The notes under the pieces: model-generated
Told to the model about the DNA's origin: nothing
The model's input: only the letters and a program-made list of their open reading frames with translations
The model's database searches: none
Shown here: positions 40,812 to 50,368 of the stretch, in pieces
Layout of the letters: each line of letters begins with the position of its first letter
Position numbering within the stretch: position 1 is the first letter of the stretch
Origin: JAVXCQ01 sp036659415
Lineage (GTDB): Bacteria > Bacillota > Negativicutes > Acidaminococcales > Acidaminococcaceae
Length of the DNA stretch: 50,460 nt
Assembly: GCA_036659415.1 (NCBI GenBank)
Contig: JAVXCQ010000016.1
Span: forward strand, 1 to 50,460
Direction: 5' to 3'
Made by a program: the position numbers and the translations under genes

Positions 40812-42833
40812 TTATTTGAAAAGGTTAAGCAAAATACCGCCATGAGCTGCCAAAACAGGAGCAAACACCAGCGATACAACTGTCATTAATTTAATCAAGA
40901 TATTCATGGAAGGACCAGAAGTATCTTTGAAAGGGTCACCTACAGTGTCGCCGGTAACAGCTGCCATGTGAGCATCACTGCCTTTGCCGCCATGGGCACC
41001 AGTTTCAATGTATTTCTTAGCATTATCCCAAGCACCACCAGCATTAGCCATCATGATAGCCATCAAAACACCAGAAGCCAAAGAACCGCCAATCAAACCA
41101 CCCAAAGCCTCAGTACCAAACAAGAAGCCCATCGCAAGAGGAGCTACAATGGCCAAAACGCCTGGCAGAATCATTTCATGCAGTGCTGCTGCTGTAGAAA
41201 TATCTACGCAACGACGATAGTCAGCTTTGCCAGTACCTTCCAGCAAGCCTGGAATAGTACGGAACTGGCGACGCACTTCTTCAATCATTTCATAAGCAGC
41301 TTTACCTACGGATTCCATAGTCATAGCGCCAAAAACGAAAGGAAGAGTAGCACCAATGAACAAGCCAATCAAGGTTACAGGATTGAGCAAGTCAATAGTT
41401 TTAAGGTTTACTACATGAGCGTAAGCAGAGAACAAAGCCAAAGCCGTCAAAGCTGCAGAACCAATAGCAAAACCTTTACCAATAGCAGCGGTAGTGTTAC
41501 CTACAGCGTCAAGTTTATCAGTAATTTCGCGAACTTCATGAGGAAGCTCGGACATTTCAGCAATACCACCAGCATTATCAGCAATTGGACCATAAGCATC
41601 TACTGCTACAGTCAAACCTGTAGTGGACAGCATACCAACTGCCGCTAGAGAAATACCAAACAATCCCATACCAGGATCGGTTGCGCCACCCATAACAAAG
41701 AAAGAGATAATAACACCGATACAGATAAAGAACATCGGCCAAAAAGTAGAGTACATACCTACTGCCAAACCGGAGATAATCGTAGTAGCAGGACCTGTTT
41801 CCGATTGTTTAGCAATCTTTTGTACAGAAGCATAATCAGCAGAAGTATAAATCTCTGTGATTTTACCAATAATCATACCTACAATTAAACCGGAAATAAT
41901 AGCATAAAAAGCATTCAAGTTACCAAAAATATCGTTACTTAAATAAGCAGCAACCAGAATAACTAAGACACCGCCAACATAAGTACCGCTATTCAAAGCA
42001 GTTTGAGGATTTTGAGATTTACTGCTACGAGATACCATGATCCCGATAATAGAAGCAATAATACCACAAAGAGCCAACATGAAAACAAATTCAACGCCTT
42101 CACCCTTAGTATACACAACTGCACCCAAGGTTAAAGCAGAGATAATAGCACCAACATAGGATTCAAACAAGTCAGCACCCATACCAGCAACGTCGCCTAC
42201 GTTATCGCCTACATTATCGGCAATAGTAGCAGGGTTACGTGGATCATCTTCAGGAATACCAGCTTCTACTTTACCAACTAAGTCAGCACCAACGTCAGCA
42301 GCTTTGGTATAAATACCACCACCAACACGTGCAAACAAGGCAATAGAACTGGCACCTAAACTGAAGCCGGTAACAATATCAATATTTCTATCGAAAATAA
42401 AATAGCAAGCAGCTAGACCAATGATACCAAGACCTACAACACCAAGCCCCATAACAGCGCCGCCGGAAAAAGCGATTTTGAGCGCTTCGCTCATGCCGTG
42501 ACGAGCAGCTTCTGCAGTACGCACGTTAGCTTTGGTAGCAACACGCATACCCAAATAACCTGCAATAATAGAGAAAATCGCACCACCAACGAAGCAAATA
42601 GCAGTATTAACTTGCAAGAAAATTGCAATAACAATGGCAACAACTACAATGAATACTGACAAATATTTATATTCTCTGTACAAAAACGCCATTGCCCCTT
42701 CATGAATATACCCGGCAATTTCTTGCATACGTGCATTACCTGGGCTAGCTTTGCCAATAGCAGCGCTTAGCATAAAAGATACCGCCAACGCAACTAGACC
42801 AACAACAATTGAAAAAATTAAATAATTACTCAA
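40812..42833 (-). CDS. hppA: Membrane-bound, ion-pumping pyrophosphatase
   Basis: A 673-residue integral membrane pyrophosphatase with about sixteen helices. Pyrophosphate-binding motifs are visible: DVGADLVGKVEAGIPEDDPRN, DNVGDNVGDVAGMGADLFES and the C-terminal DAHMAAVTGDTVGDPFKDTSGPS. The segment GNTTAAIGKGFAIGSAALTAL has alanine at the position that marks potassium-dependent enzymes. It couples hydrolysis of pyrophosphate to export of H+ or Na+; which ion cannot be decided here. The start is TTG at 42833 behind AAGGGG. It lies 76 nt after secG. Confidence 0.95.
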   Translation of the reverse strand: MSNYLIFSIVVGLVALAVSFMLSAAIGKASPGNARMQEIAGYIHEGAMAFLYREYKYLSVFIVVVAIVIAIFLQVNTAICFVGGAIFSIIAGYLGMRVATKANVRTAEAARHGMSEALKIAFSGGAVMGLGVVGLGIIGLAACYFIFDRNIDIVTGFSLGASSIALFARVGGGIYTKAADVGADLVGKVEAGIPEDDPRNPATIADNVGDNVGDVAGMGADLFESYVGAIISALTLGAVVYTKGEGVEFVFMLALCGIIASIIGIMVSRSSKSQNPQTALNSGTYVGGVLVILVAAYLSNDIFGNLNAFYAIISGLIVGMIIGKITEIYTSADYASVQKIAKQSETGPATTIISGLAVGMYSTFWPMFFICIGVIISFFVMGGATDPGMGLFGISLAAVGMLSTTGLTVAVDAYGPIADNAGGIAEMSELPHEVREITDKLDAVGNTTAAIGKGFAIGSAALTALALFSAYAHVVNLKTIDLLNPVTLIGLFIGATLPFVFGAMTMESVGKAAYEMIEEVRRQFRTIPGLLEGTGKADYRRCVDISTAAALHEMILPGVLAIVAPLAMGFLFGTEALGGLIGGSLASGVLMAIMMANAGGAWDNAKKYIETGAHGGKGSDAHMAAVTGDTVGDPFKDTSGPSMNILIKLMTVVSLVFAPVLAAHGGILLNLFK

Positions 42834-42909
42834 GTCCTATACCCCTTTCAATCAACCTTTTAATATTTTTTGATGCCCAGCATCATGACCACAATAAGAG
42901 TGTAAACAA

Positions 42910-43137
42910 TTACTGAACTTTGGCAATCAGTAAAGTGATTAGACCAAACGCAGTACCTAACACAATGGTTACTTTTGCTAGCATGGCATCTAAATCATTA
43001 CTTTTGCCGCCGAAGAGGGCTTCACCACCGCCGCCGATCGAGCCTAATCCGGAACTTTTACCGGATTGCATTAAGACAGTAGCAATCAAGGCTATACAGA
43101 CGATTACGTCCAATACCATTAATATCGTAGTAAACAC
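42910..43137 (-). CDS. secG: SecG, protein translocase subunit
   Basis: A 75-residue SecG with two membrane helices (residues about 3-20 and 53-72) joined by the conserved VLMQSGKSSGLGSIGGGGEALFGGK loop. It assists SecYE during preprotein export. The start is GTG at 43137, behind AGGAGG with a 7-nt gap; an upstream frame start at 43170 would add eleven hydrophilic residues. secG upstream of the esterase-rnr-smpB genes is the classic Firmicute order, here separated by hppA. Confidence 0.92.
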   Translation of the reverse strand: MFTTILMVLDVIVCIALIATVLMQSGKSSGLGSIGGGGEALFGGKSNDLDAMLAKVTIVLGTAFGLITLLIAKVQ

Positions 43138-43173
43138 AATTCTACCTCCTCTACTTGTTTGTATTACCATAGT

Positions 43174-43202
43174 ATTCTACCACAAAGCACCACTACTGAC
43201 AA
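43174..43202 (-). promoter_or_regulatory. Promoter of secG
   Basis: On the minus strand TTGTCA (43202-43197), a 17-nt spacer ending in TGG, and TAGAAT (43179-43174). Confidence 0.8.
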
Positions 43203-43256
43203 TTGTAAAATGACTTTTTTCTTACACTTTCATTAATTTCTTAATTTTTTAAATAA

Positions 43257-43283
43257 ATAAGGTCGGCCACAGGCCGACCTTAT
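43257..43283 (-). terminator. Terminator of the glycolytic operon
   Basis: ATAAGGTCGGCC-ACA-GGCCGACCTTAT is a perfect 12-bp hairpin just after eno, followed on the minus strand by an AT-rich tract with short T-runs. Confidence 0.88.
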
Positions 43284-43296
43284 GCTAAAACTTAGC

Positions 43297-44589
43297 TTAT
43301 TTTAAGTTTTTAAGATTATAAAATATTTGTTTACCTCTGTATTGAGCGGCACTGGCCAAGTCTTCTTCAATCCTTAGCAGTTGATTGTATTTAGCCACCC
43401 GATCTGTACGAGCAGGAGCACCGGTTTTAATCTGTCCGGCATTAACTGCTACCGCAATATCAGCCAAGGTCGTATCTTCCGTTTCCCCACTGCGATGAGA
43501 AATCACGCAAGTATAGCCGGCACGCTTCGCCATTTCAATGGTGGAGAAGGTTTCCGTCAAAGTACCAATTTGGTTAACTTTAATCAAAATGGAATTGCCG
43601 ATACCTTCTGTAATCCCTCGCGCCAAACGTTCGACGTTGGTAACAAAAAGGTCATCTCCTACTAACTGTACGGTGCTGCCCAGCTTCTTCGTCAAAGCAG
43701 CCCAGCCTTTCCAGTCATCTTCCGCCATCCCATCTTCAATGGAAACGATGGGGTATTTCTCACATAACCCAGCATAATATTCCACCATTTGCACCGCTGT
43801 TTTCACAACACCTTCGCCCGTTAAATGATATTTACCACCTTTGTAGATTTCACTGGCCGCTACGTCCAAAGCAATCATTACGTCCGTACCAGGAACATAG
43901 CCGGCTTTTTTAATAGCTTCCACAATGACTTCAATAGCTTCTTCATTAGATGCCAGGTTCGGTGCAAAACCGCCCTCATCACCAATCGCCGTAGACAGAC
44001 CGCGTGCTTTTAGCACAGCCTTAAGATTATGGTAAATTTCCGTATTCATGCGCAGCGCTTCGCTGAAAGTCTTTGCACCTACAGGCATAGCCATAAATTC
44101 TTGAATATCCACATTGTTATCGGCATGAGCACCACCATTTAGGATATTCATCATCGGTACTGGCATTTCTTTGGCATTAATGCCGCCCAAATATTGGTAC
44201 AAAGGTAAATCCAAAGATTCTGCTGCTGCTTTCGCTACCGCCATCGACACACCCAAAATCGCATTAGCACCCAGTTTACCTTTATTGGCAGTACCGTCAA
44301 GACGAATTAACATTTCGTCAATTTCTACTTGCCGCACTGGATCTAGACCAATCAAGGCATCTGCAATCACGTCATTAACGTTATCAACAGCCTTCATCAC
44401 GCCTTTACCTAAATAACGGTTTTTGTCACCATCGCGCAGTTCCACAGCTTCATGTACACCGGTTGAAGCACCGGAAGGCACAGCCGCACGACCTCTCGTG
44501 CCATCATCTAGTAATACGTCCACTTCTACCGTTGGATTACCCCGTGAATCCAATATCTCTCTTGCATAAACAGCATCAATTAGTGCCAT
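43297..44589 (-). CDS. eno: Enolase
   Basis: A 430-residue enolase, normal length. Signature segments are AREILDSRGNPTVEVDV, GANAILGVSMAVAKAAA, VGDDLFVTNVERL, ILIKVNQIGTLTET (catalytic lysine) and SHRSGETEDTTLADIAVA. It converts 2-phosphoglycerate to phosphoenolpyruvate. Last gene of the cggR operon, 20 nt after gpmI, with GGGGTGA before its ATG. Confidence 0.98.
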   Translation of the reverse strand: MALIDAVYAREILDSRGNPTVEVDVLLDDGTRGRAAVPSGASTGVHEAVELRDGDKNRYLGKGVMKAVDNVNDVIADALIGLDPVRQVEIDEMLIRLDGTANKGKLGANAILGVSMAVAKAAAESLDLPLYQYLGGINAKEMPVPMMNILNGGAHADNNVDIQEFMAMPVGAKTFSEALRMNTEIYHNLKAVLKARGLSTAIGDEGGFAPNLASNEEAIEVIVEAIKKAGYVPGTDVMIALDVAASEIYKGGKYHLTGEGVVKTAVQMVEYYAGLCEKYPIVSIEDGMAEDDWKGWAALTKKLGSTVQLVGDDLFVTNVERLARGITEGIGNSILIKVNQIGTLTETFSTIEMAKRAGYTCVISHRSGETEDTTLADIAVAVNAGQIKTGAPARTDRVAKYNQLLRIEEDLASAAQYRGKQIFYNLKNLK

Positions 44590-44609
44590 CTTGACTTCAC
44601 CCCATTATC

Positions 44610-46142
44610 TTATTTTTGGTCTAATAAACTACTACCCGTCATGGCAGCAGGTTTTGGCAAATGTAATAGCTCCAACAAGGTCGGTGCTATATCAGCCAGC
44701 TTACCGCTATGAAGCGTCCGCCCCTTTTCCAAGCCCACTACCACAAAAGGAACCTTGTTCGTAGTATGTGCCGTATAAGGCTGTTTGTTCACGGGATCCT
44801 GCATTTGTTCCAAATTCCCATGGTCAGCCGTAATACAAACCACACCACCCAAACTTAAAATTGCCTGAACTATCTGTCCCACACACGCATCCACTGTTTC
44901 CATCGCTTGAATCGCCGCCGTCAGAACACCAGTGTGACCCACCATATCGGGATTAGCAAAATTGAGAATAATAACAGCATATTTATCAGTCTTGAGCAAG
45001 GCCAGTAACTGCTCGGTTACTAACGGTGCACTCATTTCCGGTTGCAAATCATAGGTTGCCACCTGCGGCGATGGAATTAGTACTCGTTCTTCCAAAGGAT
45101 TAGGAGTTTCAACGCCTCCGTTAAAGAAAAAAGTTACATGAGCATATTTTTCCGTTTCCGCTATCCGCAATTGGTTGAGTCCCGCCTGTGCTAGTACCTG
45201 CCCCAAAGTATCTGGCAGTTCCGTGGGTGGGAAAGCCACCGTTGCCTTAATTGTAGGATCATATTGAGTCATACACACAAAGTGCACCGGCCTAGCTTCC
45301 GGAAACCTAGTAAAACCAGCAAAATTTTCATCAGTAAAAGCTCGTGTCATTTCTCGTGCTCGATCCGGACGGAAATTAAAGAAAATAATACCGTCTTTAG
45401 CCTTAATCTTGCTAGCCGCAGTATCTAGAATAATAAACGGTTCTACGAACTCATCCGTCACCCCAGCTGCATAGGCAGCTTGCACGCCTGCCAGTGCGGA
45501 GGTCGCCCTCGCACCTTCATGACAAACCATCGCCTGATAGGCTTTAGCTACCCGTGGCCACCGTTGATCACGATCCATGGCATAGTAGCGACCACTAACC
45601 GTCGCCAACTTGCCCACACCAATAGCAGCCAAAGCTTGTTCCAGTTCCTGCAAATAACCTAAAGCACTGGCTTGACCTACATCTCTGCCATCTAAAAAAG
45701 CGTGAATATAAACTTCCTTGAGTCCCTGTAGCTTGGCTAGTTGCACTAGTGCTACCAAATGCTCCACATGACTATGAACACCACCGTCAGAAACTAAGCC
45801 CATGAGATGCAAGGCTGTCTTTTGCTCTTTAACCTGAGCCATCACCGTTAAGAACGCCTTATTCGTAAAAAAGTCGCCGTCCTTAATACTCTTGGTAATG
45901 CGGGTTAGTTCTTGATAGACTACCCGCCCTGCTCCAATGTTCAAATGCCCCACTTCAGAATTACCCATTTGCCCAGCTGGTAAGCCCACCGCTTCACCGG
46001 AGCACAGTAGCTCGGTCTGGGGATAGTTTTGCTGTAAACTAGTTAAATTCGGTGTTTGAGCACTGGTAGCAGCATTAGTAGGCGATGCGGCGGCGATGCC
46101 CCAACCATCAAGAATCATCAACATTACAGGTTTTTTCGCCAT
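44610..46142 (-). CDS. gpmI: 2,3-bisphosphoglycerate-independent phosphoglycerate mutase
   Basis: A 510-residue alkaline-phosphatase-superfamily mutase. The N-terminal metal motif is MLMILDGWG, the phospho-serine lies in QMGNSEVGHLNIGAGRV, and further metal ligands lie in FANPDMVGHTG and ITADHGNLEQM. It needs manganese and interconverts 3- and 2-phosphoglycerate. It is placed between the pgk/tpi fusion and eno. Confidence 0.97.
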   Translation of the reverse strand: MAKKPVMLMILDGWGIAAASPTNAATSAQTPNLTSLQQNYPQTELLCSGEAVGLPAGQMGNSEVGHLNIGAGRVVYQELTRITKSIKDGDFFTNKAFLTVMAQVKEQKTALHLMGLVSDGGVHSHVEHLVALVQLAKLQGLKEVYIHAFLDGRDVGQASALGYLQELEQALAAIGVGKLATVSGRYYAMDRDQRWPRVAKAYQAMVCHEGARATSALAGVQAAYAAGVTDEFVEPFIILDTAASKIKAKDGIIFFNFRPDRAREMTRAFTDENFAGFTRFPEARPVHFVCMTQYDPTIKATVAFPPTELPDTLGQVLAQAGLNQLRIAETEKYAHVTFFFNGGVETPNPLEERVLIPSPQVATYDLQPEMSAPLVTEQLLALLKTDKYAVIILNFANPDMVGHTGVLTAAIQAMETVDACVGQIVQAILSLGGVVCITADHGNLEQMQDPVNKQPYTAHTTNKVPFVVVGLEKGRTLHSGKLADIAPTLLELLHLPKPAAMTGSSLLDQK

Positions 46143-46153
46143 TAGCTCTCCTT

Positions 46154-48079
46154 TTAGTAACTACGTACAATCGTAGCGAAAGCTTGTGGGTCTAAACTTG
46201 CTCCGCCCACCAGTACGCCATCAATATTACTCAGCTTAAAGGTTGCAGCATTATCAGCCTTTACACTACCACCATATAACACTCGTACCTGGCGTGCTAC
46301 CGCTGTGCCAAACATTTTTTGTATTTTAGTACGGATTAAATAACCCACTTCTTCAGCATCTTGAGCTGTGGCCGCCTGTCCACTGCCAATGGCCCATAAC
46401 GGCTCATAAGCAACCACCAATTGTGTCACTTCTTCGGCTGTCAAACCCTGCAAAGCATGACTAATTTGCGTACTGATTTTGCGGTTAGTTTTGCCCTCCG
46501 TGCGCTCTACGGCATTTTCGCCTACGCACAGTAACGGTTTTAGACCATTACGATAAGCAGCCTGTATTTTTTTAGCTACAGCCGCATCATTATCCCCGAA
46601 CAAAGTTCTTCGCTCGGAATGACCTACCATAACATACTCACAACAAATATCCGCAATCATAGAACCGGAAACAGCACCAGTATAAGCACCTTCATCTTCC
46701 CAGTACAAATCCTGCGCACCATAGCCCACGTGTTTACCGTCAATGGCATCAGCCACAGCTTCCAAAGCCGTAAACGGTGGGAAAATCACCACTTCATTAA
46801 GCGTACCATTAGTTTCTTCCACAATCTGCTCGGCTAAATCCACACCCTCACTGACCGTTTTATACATTTTCCAGTTACCTGCTACCAACGGTCTGCGTAC
46901 ATCGTCCAGTGCTGCTATACCCGGCAAAATTTTACCCTCTAAATATTCCAGAGAAGCACCACCACCGGTAGAGATATGTCTAATTTTTTTAGTTAATTTG
47001 AGTTTTTCAATAGCAGCCACCGAATCGCCACCACCAACAATGGTCAAGCCCTTGTTTTTGGCTACAGCCTGCGCCACCGCTTCCGTACCATGACAGAAAT
47101 CATCTATTTCAAACACACCCATCGGCCCGTTCCAAACAATCATTTTCATGTCTTGCAGTACCTCAGCATAAATAGCTGCCGTCCGCGGTCCAATATCCAG
47201 AGCCATATAGTCTTGATTCAGCTTGCCCAACTCTTGCACCAGATGCTTAGCACCCTGCGCAAAAGCTTCTGACATGACCATATCCACCGGCAAATACAGC
47301 TTCACACCTTTATCCTCTGCCTTTTGCACTAGCCGTCTAGCCAAATCCAGCTTATCTTCTTCAACTAAGGACACACCCAGAGCAAACCCCTCGGCCGCCA
47401 AGAAAGTGTTGGCCATACCACCGCCGATTAAAAGCACGTCCACTTTATCTAGCAGGTTATCAATAACGCCAATTTTATCCGAAACCTTGGCCCCACCAAT
47501 AATTGCTGCAAAAGGCCGTACCGGATTTGCTACAGCCTGACCTACATACTGCATTTCTTTTTCCAACAGCAACCCGGCAGCTGACGGCAAGAAATGGGTA
47601 ATAGCTTCCACCGAAGCGTGAGCCCGATGAGAAACACCGAAACCATCATTCACATAAAAATCCGCTAAAGACGCCAATTGTTCCGCAAAATGCAGGTCGT
47701 TTTTTTCTTCTTCCTCGTGAAAACGCAAGTTTTCCAGCAACAAGACAGCGCCACATTCCAGTTGCTCCGCCGCTGTTTCTGCTGTTTCGCCTACGCAATC
47801 CTCAGCAAACTCCACCGGTACCTCCAGTAGCGTTGCCAAATGCTCCGCTACTGGGGCTAAAGTATATTTTAGATCTACTTTTCCCTTAGGACGCCCCAAA
47901 TGAGCCATTAAAATTACTGCTGCTTGCTCTTGCAGTAAATATTTAATAGTTGCCACAGAAGCCCTTATTCTCGTATCATCGGTGATTTTACCAGTAGCGT
48001 CCATGGGCACATTATAATCTACACGAACAAGAACCCTCTGCCCTTGAACAGACAAGTCCCTTATGGTTTTTTTATCCAT
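46154..48079 (-). CDS. pgk/tpiA: Phosphoglycerate kinase - triosephosphate isomerase fusion
   Basis: One uninterrupted frame of 641 codons. Residues 1 to about 391 are phosphoglycerate kinase: VLVRVDYNVPMD, MAHLGRPKG, AIIGGAKVSDKIGV, the nucleotide loop GGGMANTF and the C-terminal STGGGASLEYLEGK. After LPGIAALDDV, from about residue 393 to the end, is triosephosphate isomerase: RPLVAGNWKMYKT (catalytic lysine), GHSERRTLFG (catalytic histidine), VAYEPLWAIGSG (catalytic glutamate) and LYGGSVKADN. No stop or ribosome site separates them. PGK-TIM fusions are known from Thermotoga. The two enzymes flank GAPDH, whose gene is just upstream. Confidence 0.97.
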   Translation of the reverse strand: MDKKTIRDLSVQGQRVLVRVDYNVPMDATGKITDDTRIRASVATIKYLLQEQAAVILMAHLGRPKGKVDLKYTLAPVAEHLATLLEVPVEFAEDCVGETAETAAEQLECGAVLLLENLRFHEEEEKNDLHFAEQLASLADFYVNDGFGVSHRAHASVEAITHFLPSAAGLLLEKEMQYVGQAVANPVRPFAAIIGGAKVSDKIGVIDNLLDKVDVLLIGGGMANTFLAAEGFALGVSLVEEDKLDLARRLVQKAEDKGVKLYLPVDMVMSEAFAQGAKHLVQELGKLNQDYMALDIGPRTAAIYAEVLQDMKMIVWNGPMGVFEIDDFCHGTEAVAQAVAKNKGLTIVGGGDSVAAIEKLKLTKKIRHISTGGGASLEYLEGKILPGIAALDDVRRPLVAGNWKMYKTVSEGVDLAEQIVEETNGTLNEVVIFPPFTALEAVADAIDGKHVGYGAQDLYWEDEGAYTGAVSGSMIADICCEYVMVGHSERRTLFGDNDAAVAKKIQAAYRNGLKPLLCVGENAVERTEGKTNRKISTQISHALQGLTAEEVTQLVVAYEPLWAIGSGQAATAQDAEEVGYLIRTKIQKMFGTAVARQVRVLYGGSVKADNAATFKLSNIDGVLVGGASLDPQAFATIVRSY

Positions 48080-48103
48080 TAGGCAAACTCCTTTTATTCA
48101 CGA

Positions 48104-49108
48104 TTAGAGACCTTTTTTAGCCATATAAACAGCCAAATCAATTACACGGTTAGAATAACCCCATTCATTGTCATACCAAGCAACTACTTTAGCCATTCTC
48201 GGTCCCACCATCATCGTAGACAAGCCATCAACAATGGAACTCAGCGGACAACCGTTGTAATCTCTAGAAACCAGCGGCAATTCATTGTAGCCCATAATAC
48301 CTTTTAGTTCATTTTCAGACGCTTTTTTCAGCGCTGCATTAATAGCCTCTACAGTAGTATCCTTGCTCAAAGTTACCGTCAAATCCGTAATAGAAACATT
48401 CGGTGTCGGTACCCGCATAGCAAAGCCGTTTAATTTACCCTTTACTTCCGGTAACACTAGTGCTACCGCTTTAGCAGCACCGGTAGTAGTAGGAATAATG
48501 GACATACCAGCAGCTCTGGCACGGCGCAAATCACTATGTGGCAAATCGAGAATTTTTTGGTCATTGGTATAAGAATGAACTGTTGTCATCAGGCCAGTTT
48601 CAATCCCGAAGTTTTCTAACAAAACTTTGGTAAAAGGCGCCAAGCAGTTCGTCGTACAAGAAGCATTAGAAATAATATGGTGGTTAGCCGCTTCATATTT
48701 AGTTTCATTAACACCCATAACAATGGTAATATCTTCACCCTTAGCCGGCGCTGAAATAATTACTTTTTTAGCACCAGCGGTTAAATGAGCTTTAGCCTTA
48801 GCACCCTCGGTAAAACGACCAGTAGACTCCACCACGATTTCTACGCCCAACTCGCCCCAAGGCAATTTGGCAGGATCTGTCTGTGCCAAAACCTTGACTT
48901 TTTTACCATTTACAACAATGCAATCACCGTCTACTGCTACTTCAGCAGCAAAAGTGCCATGCACCGAATCATATTTCAAAAGATGTGCCAAAGTTGCCGC
49001 ATCTGTCAAATCATTTACCGCTACGATTTCCACCTCAGGATTGTTGATAGCTGCGCGAAATACGTTACGTCCAATACGTCCAAAACCATTAATACCAATT
49101 TTTGTCAT
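48104..49108 (-). CDS. gapA: Glyceraldehyde-3-phosphate dehydrogenase, type I
   Basis: A 334-residue GAPDH. The NAD-binding start is KIGINGFGRIGRNVFRA and the active site SNASCTTNCLAP contains the catalytic cysteine. It then has HSYTNDQKILDLPHSDLRRARAA and WYDNEWGYSNRV. It oxidises glyceraldehyde-3-phosphate to 1,3-bisphosphoglycerate in the cytoplasm. The gene comes 38 nt after cggR and 24 nt before the pgk/tpi fusion. Confidence 0.98.
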   Translation of the reverse strand: MTKIGINGFGRIGRNVFRAAINNPEVEIVAVNDLTDAATLAHLLKYDSVHGTFAAEVAVDGDCIVVNGKKVKVLAQTDPAKLPWGELGVEIVVESTGRFTEGAKAKAHLTAGAKKVIISAPAKGEDITIVMGVNETKYEAANHHIISNASCTTNCLAPFTKVLLENFGIETGLMTTVHSYTNDQKILDLPHSDLRRARAAGMSIIPTTTGAAKAVALVLPEVKGKLNGFAMRVPTPNVSITDLTVTLSKDTTVEAINAALKKASENELKGIMGYNELPLVSRDYNGCPLSSIVDGLSTMMVGPRMAKVVAWYDNEWGYSNRVIDLAVYMAKKGL

Positions 49109-49146
49109 AATAAAAGCCTCCCTGTTTTTTTATTTATTATCAAAGC

Positions 49147-50190
49147 TTAATAACCATCATTGCGCGGCAACATTTGCACCATATCCCGTGCAGCTGCCTC
49201 ATCAGTAACCAAAATATCCTGTCTAGAAGCCCGAATAACCGAAAGAATCGCTGCCGCTTTGGATTTACCACCACCGACACCGATCACCGTGCCAATTCTG
49301 ACCAAATCATTCATCATCAGACCGGCATTATTACTCACATAGATTACTTTGCCGTCAATATCACAATATTGTCCGATAGCCTCACCGACTGCACCCTCTG
49401 CCTTTAATTTCTGCAAAATAGCAGGGGACAAACCCCGTCTTTGAGCCATCACTTGAGCTTGACCCATACCATGCACCAGTATATCAGCTTTTTTGATAAT
49501 TTCAACCACAGCTTTAATCCCAGCGTCTTCCGCCAAAATACTGTTCAATATATCCTCACTGACACTATCCGGCACATACAGCTGACGATAGGACGCATTA
49601 AGCTTGCGCGCCAGCACCGTAGCAATGGTATTGGCCTGTTCCTCAACGTTATCTCCTAGCCCACCACGGGCTGGAACCACCACCGTCTGCGGTTCATTAC
49701 CATTAACATTGGCAGCTACAGTTGCCATCGTCGTACCACCACTAACAGCCAAGATATGCTCTTTGCCGTCACTAACCAGATTGCCCAAAATACGTGCCGC
49801 AGCCCTACCAATTTCTTTTTTCACGACAGCTTCCTGGTCACAATCTCCGGGAATAATTACCACCCGACCAATATTAAGTTTCCGGCTGAGCATACTTTCC
49901 AGTGCTGACAAATCTTGTAATTTGCGTACATAATCCGCCAATTCTCTAAGCAAATCAGTGCCCTCATCGGTTACCGACATTCCCAAAGAAGTAAAGGTGA
50001 GTAGTCCACAATTTTTCAAGAAATCAACCTGTGCTCTTAGAACTCTTTCACTCAATCCCAGACAATTAGCCAAGGCTCTCCTGCCAATGGGTGCTTCATG
50101 GCTAACCTGCCGCAGCACTTGATAACGTAAAACCAACAATTCGCTGAGTTCCGGCACGATTTTTTTTTGTAAATTGATAATATTGTCCAT
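49147..50190 (-). CDS. cggR: CggR, repressor of the central glycolytic genes
   Basis: A 347-residue SorC-family regulator. The N-terminal winged helix (RRALANCLGLSERVLRAQVDFLKNCGLLT) binds DNA; from about residue 90 the sugar-phosphate-binding domain has ILAVSGGTTMATVAANV, VVPARGGLGDNVEEQANTIA and VRIGTVIGVGGGKSKAAAI. In Bacillus the effector is fructose-1,6-bisphosphate, which relieves repression. ATG at 50190 is chosen for the AGGAG just before it; an earlier start at 50244 would run through the operator. It is first in the operon it is expected to control. Confidence 0.93.
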   Translation of the reverse strand: MDNIINLQKKIVPELSELLVLRYQVLRQVSHEAPIGRRALANCLGLSERVLRAQVDFLKNCGLLTFTSLGMSVTDEGTDLLRELADYVRKLQDLSALESMLSRKLNIGRVVIIPGDCDQEAVVKKEIGRAAARILGNLVSDGKEHILAVSGGTTMATVAANVNGNEPQTVVVPARGGLGDNVEEQANTIATVLARKLNASYRQLYVPDSVSEDILNSILAEDAGIKAVVEIIKKADILVHGMGQAQVMAQRRGLSPAILQKLKAEGAVGEAIGQYCDIDGKVIYVSNNAGLMMNDLVRIGTVIGVGGGKSKAAAILSVIRASRQDILVTDEAAARDMVQMLPRNDGY

Positions 50191-50209
50191 GTGAGCTCCT
50201 AATATATTA

Positions 50210-50244
50210 GACTTTTGTCCCTCGTGGAACTTTTTAAGTCCCAC
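50210..50244 (-). promoter_or_regulatory. Candidate CggR operator
   Basis: On the minus strand GTGGGACTTAAAAAGTTCC is followed by CACGAGGGACAAAAGTC. GGGAC occurs twice, 21 nt apart, each followed by a GTY-type half. This resembles the tandem CGGGAC-N6-TGTC operator of Bacillus CggR, whose repeat unit is about 20 nt. It lies between the promoter and cggR, as in Bacillus. Confidence 0.65.
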
Positions 50245-50287
50245 TAATTGGAAAGAGCAACGAGATTTTCCCCGTTAACATGAACCT

Positions 50288-50296
50288 ATTATAGCA
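50288..50296 (-). promoter_or_regulatory. Extended -10 promoter of the cggR-gapA operon
   Basis: On the minus strand TGCTATAAT (TATAAT at 50293-50288) is an extended -10. The expected start near 50281 lies about 37 bases before the operator. Confidence 0.65.
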
Positions 50297-50368
50297 TTAA
50301 TAATACAAAAAAAGCCACCCCCATTATACATTTTTGAAGATTTGCCACCCTCCCACAGTAACGCTACT

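Noticed and set aside
46850..46930. Frameshift or missing stop between pgk and tpi
   Set aside because: The frame is continuous, the linker is in frame and short, and no ribosome site or stop remnant is visible, so a true fusion is more likely.
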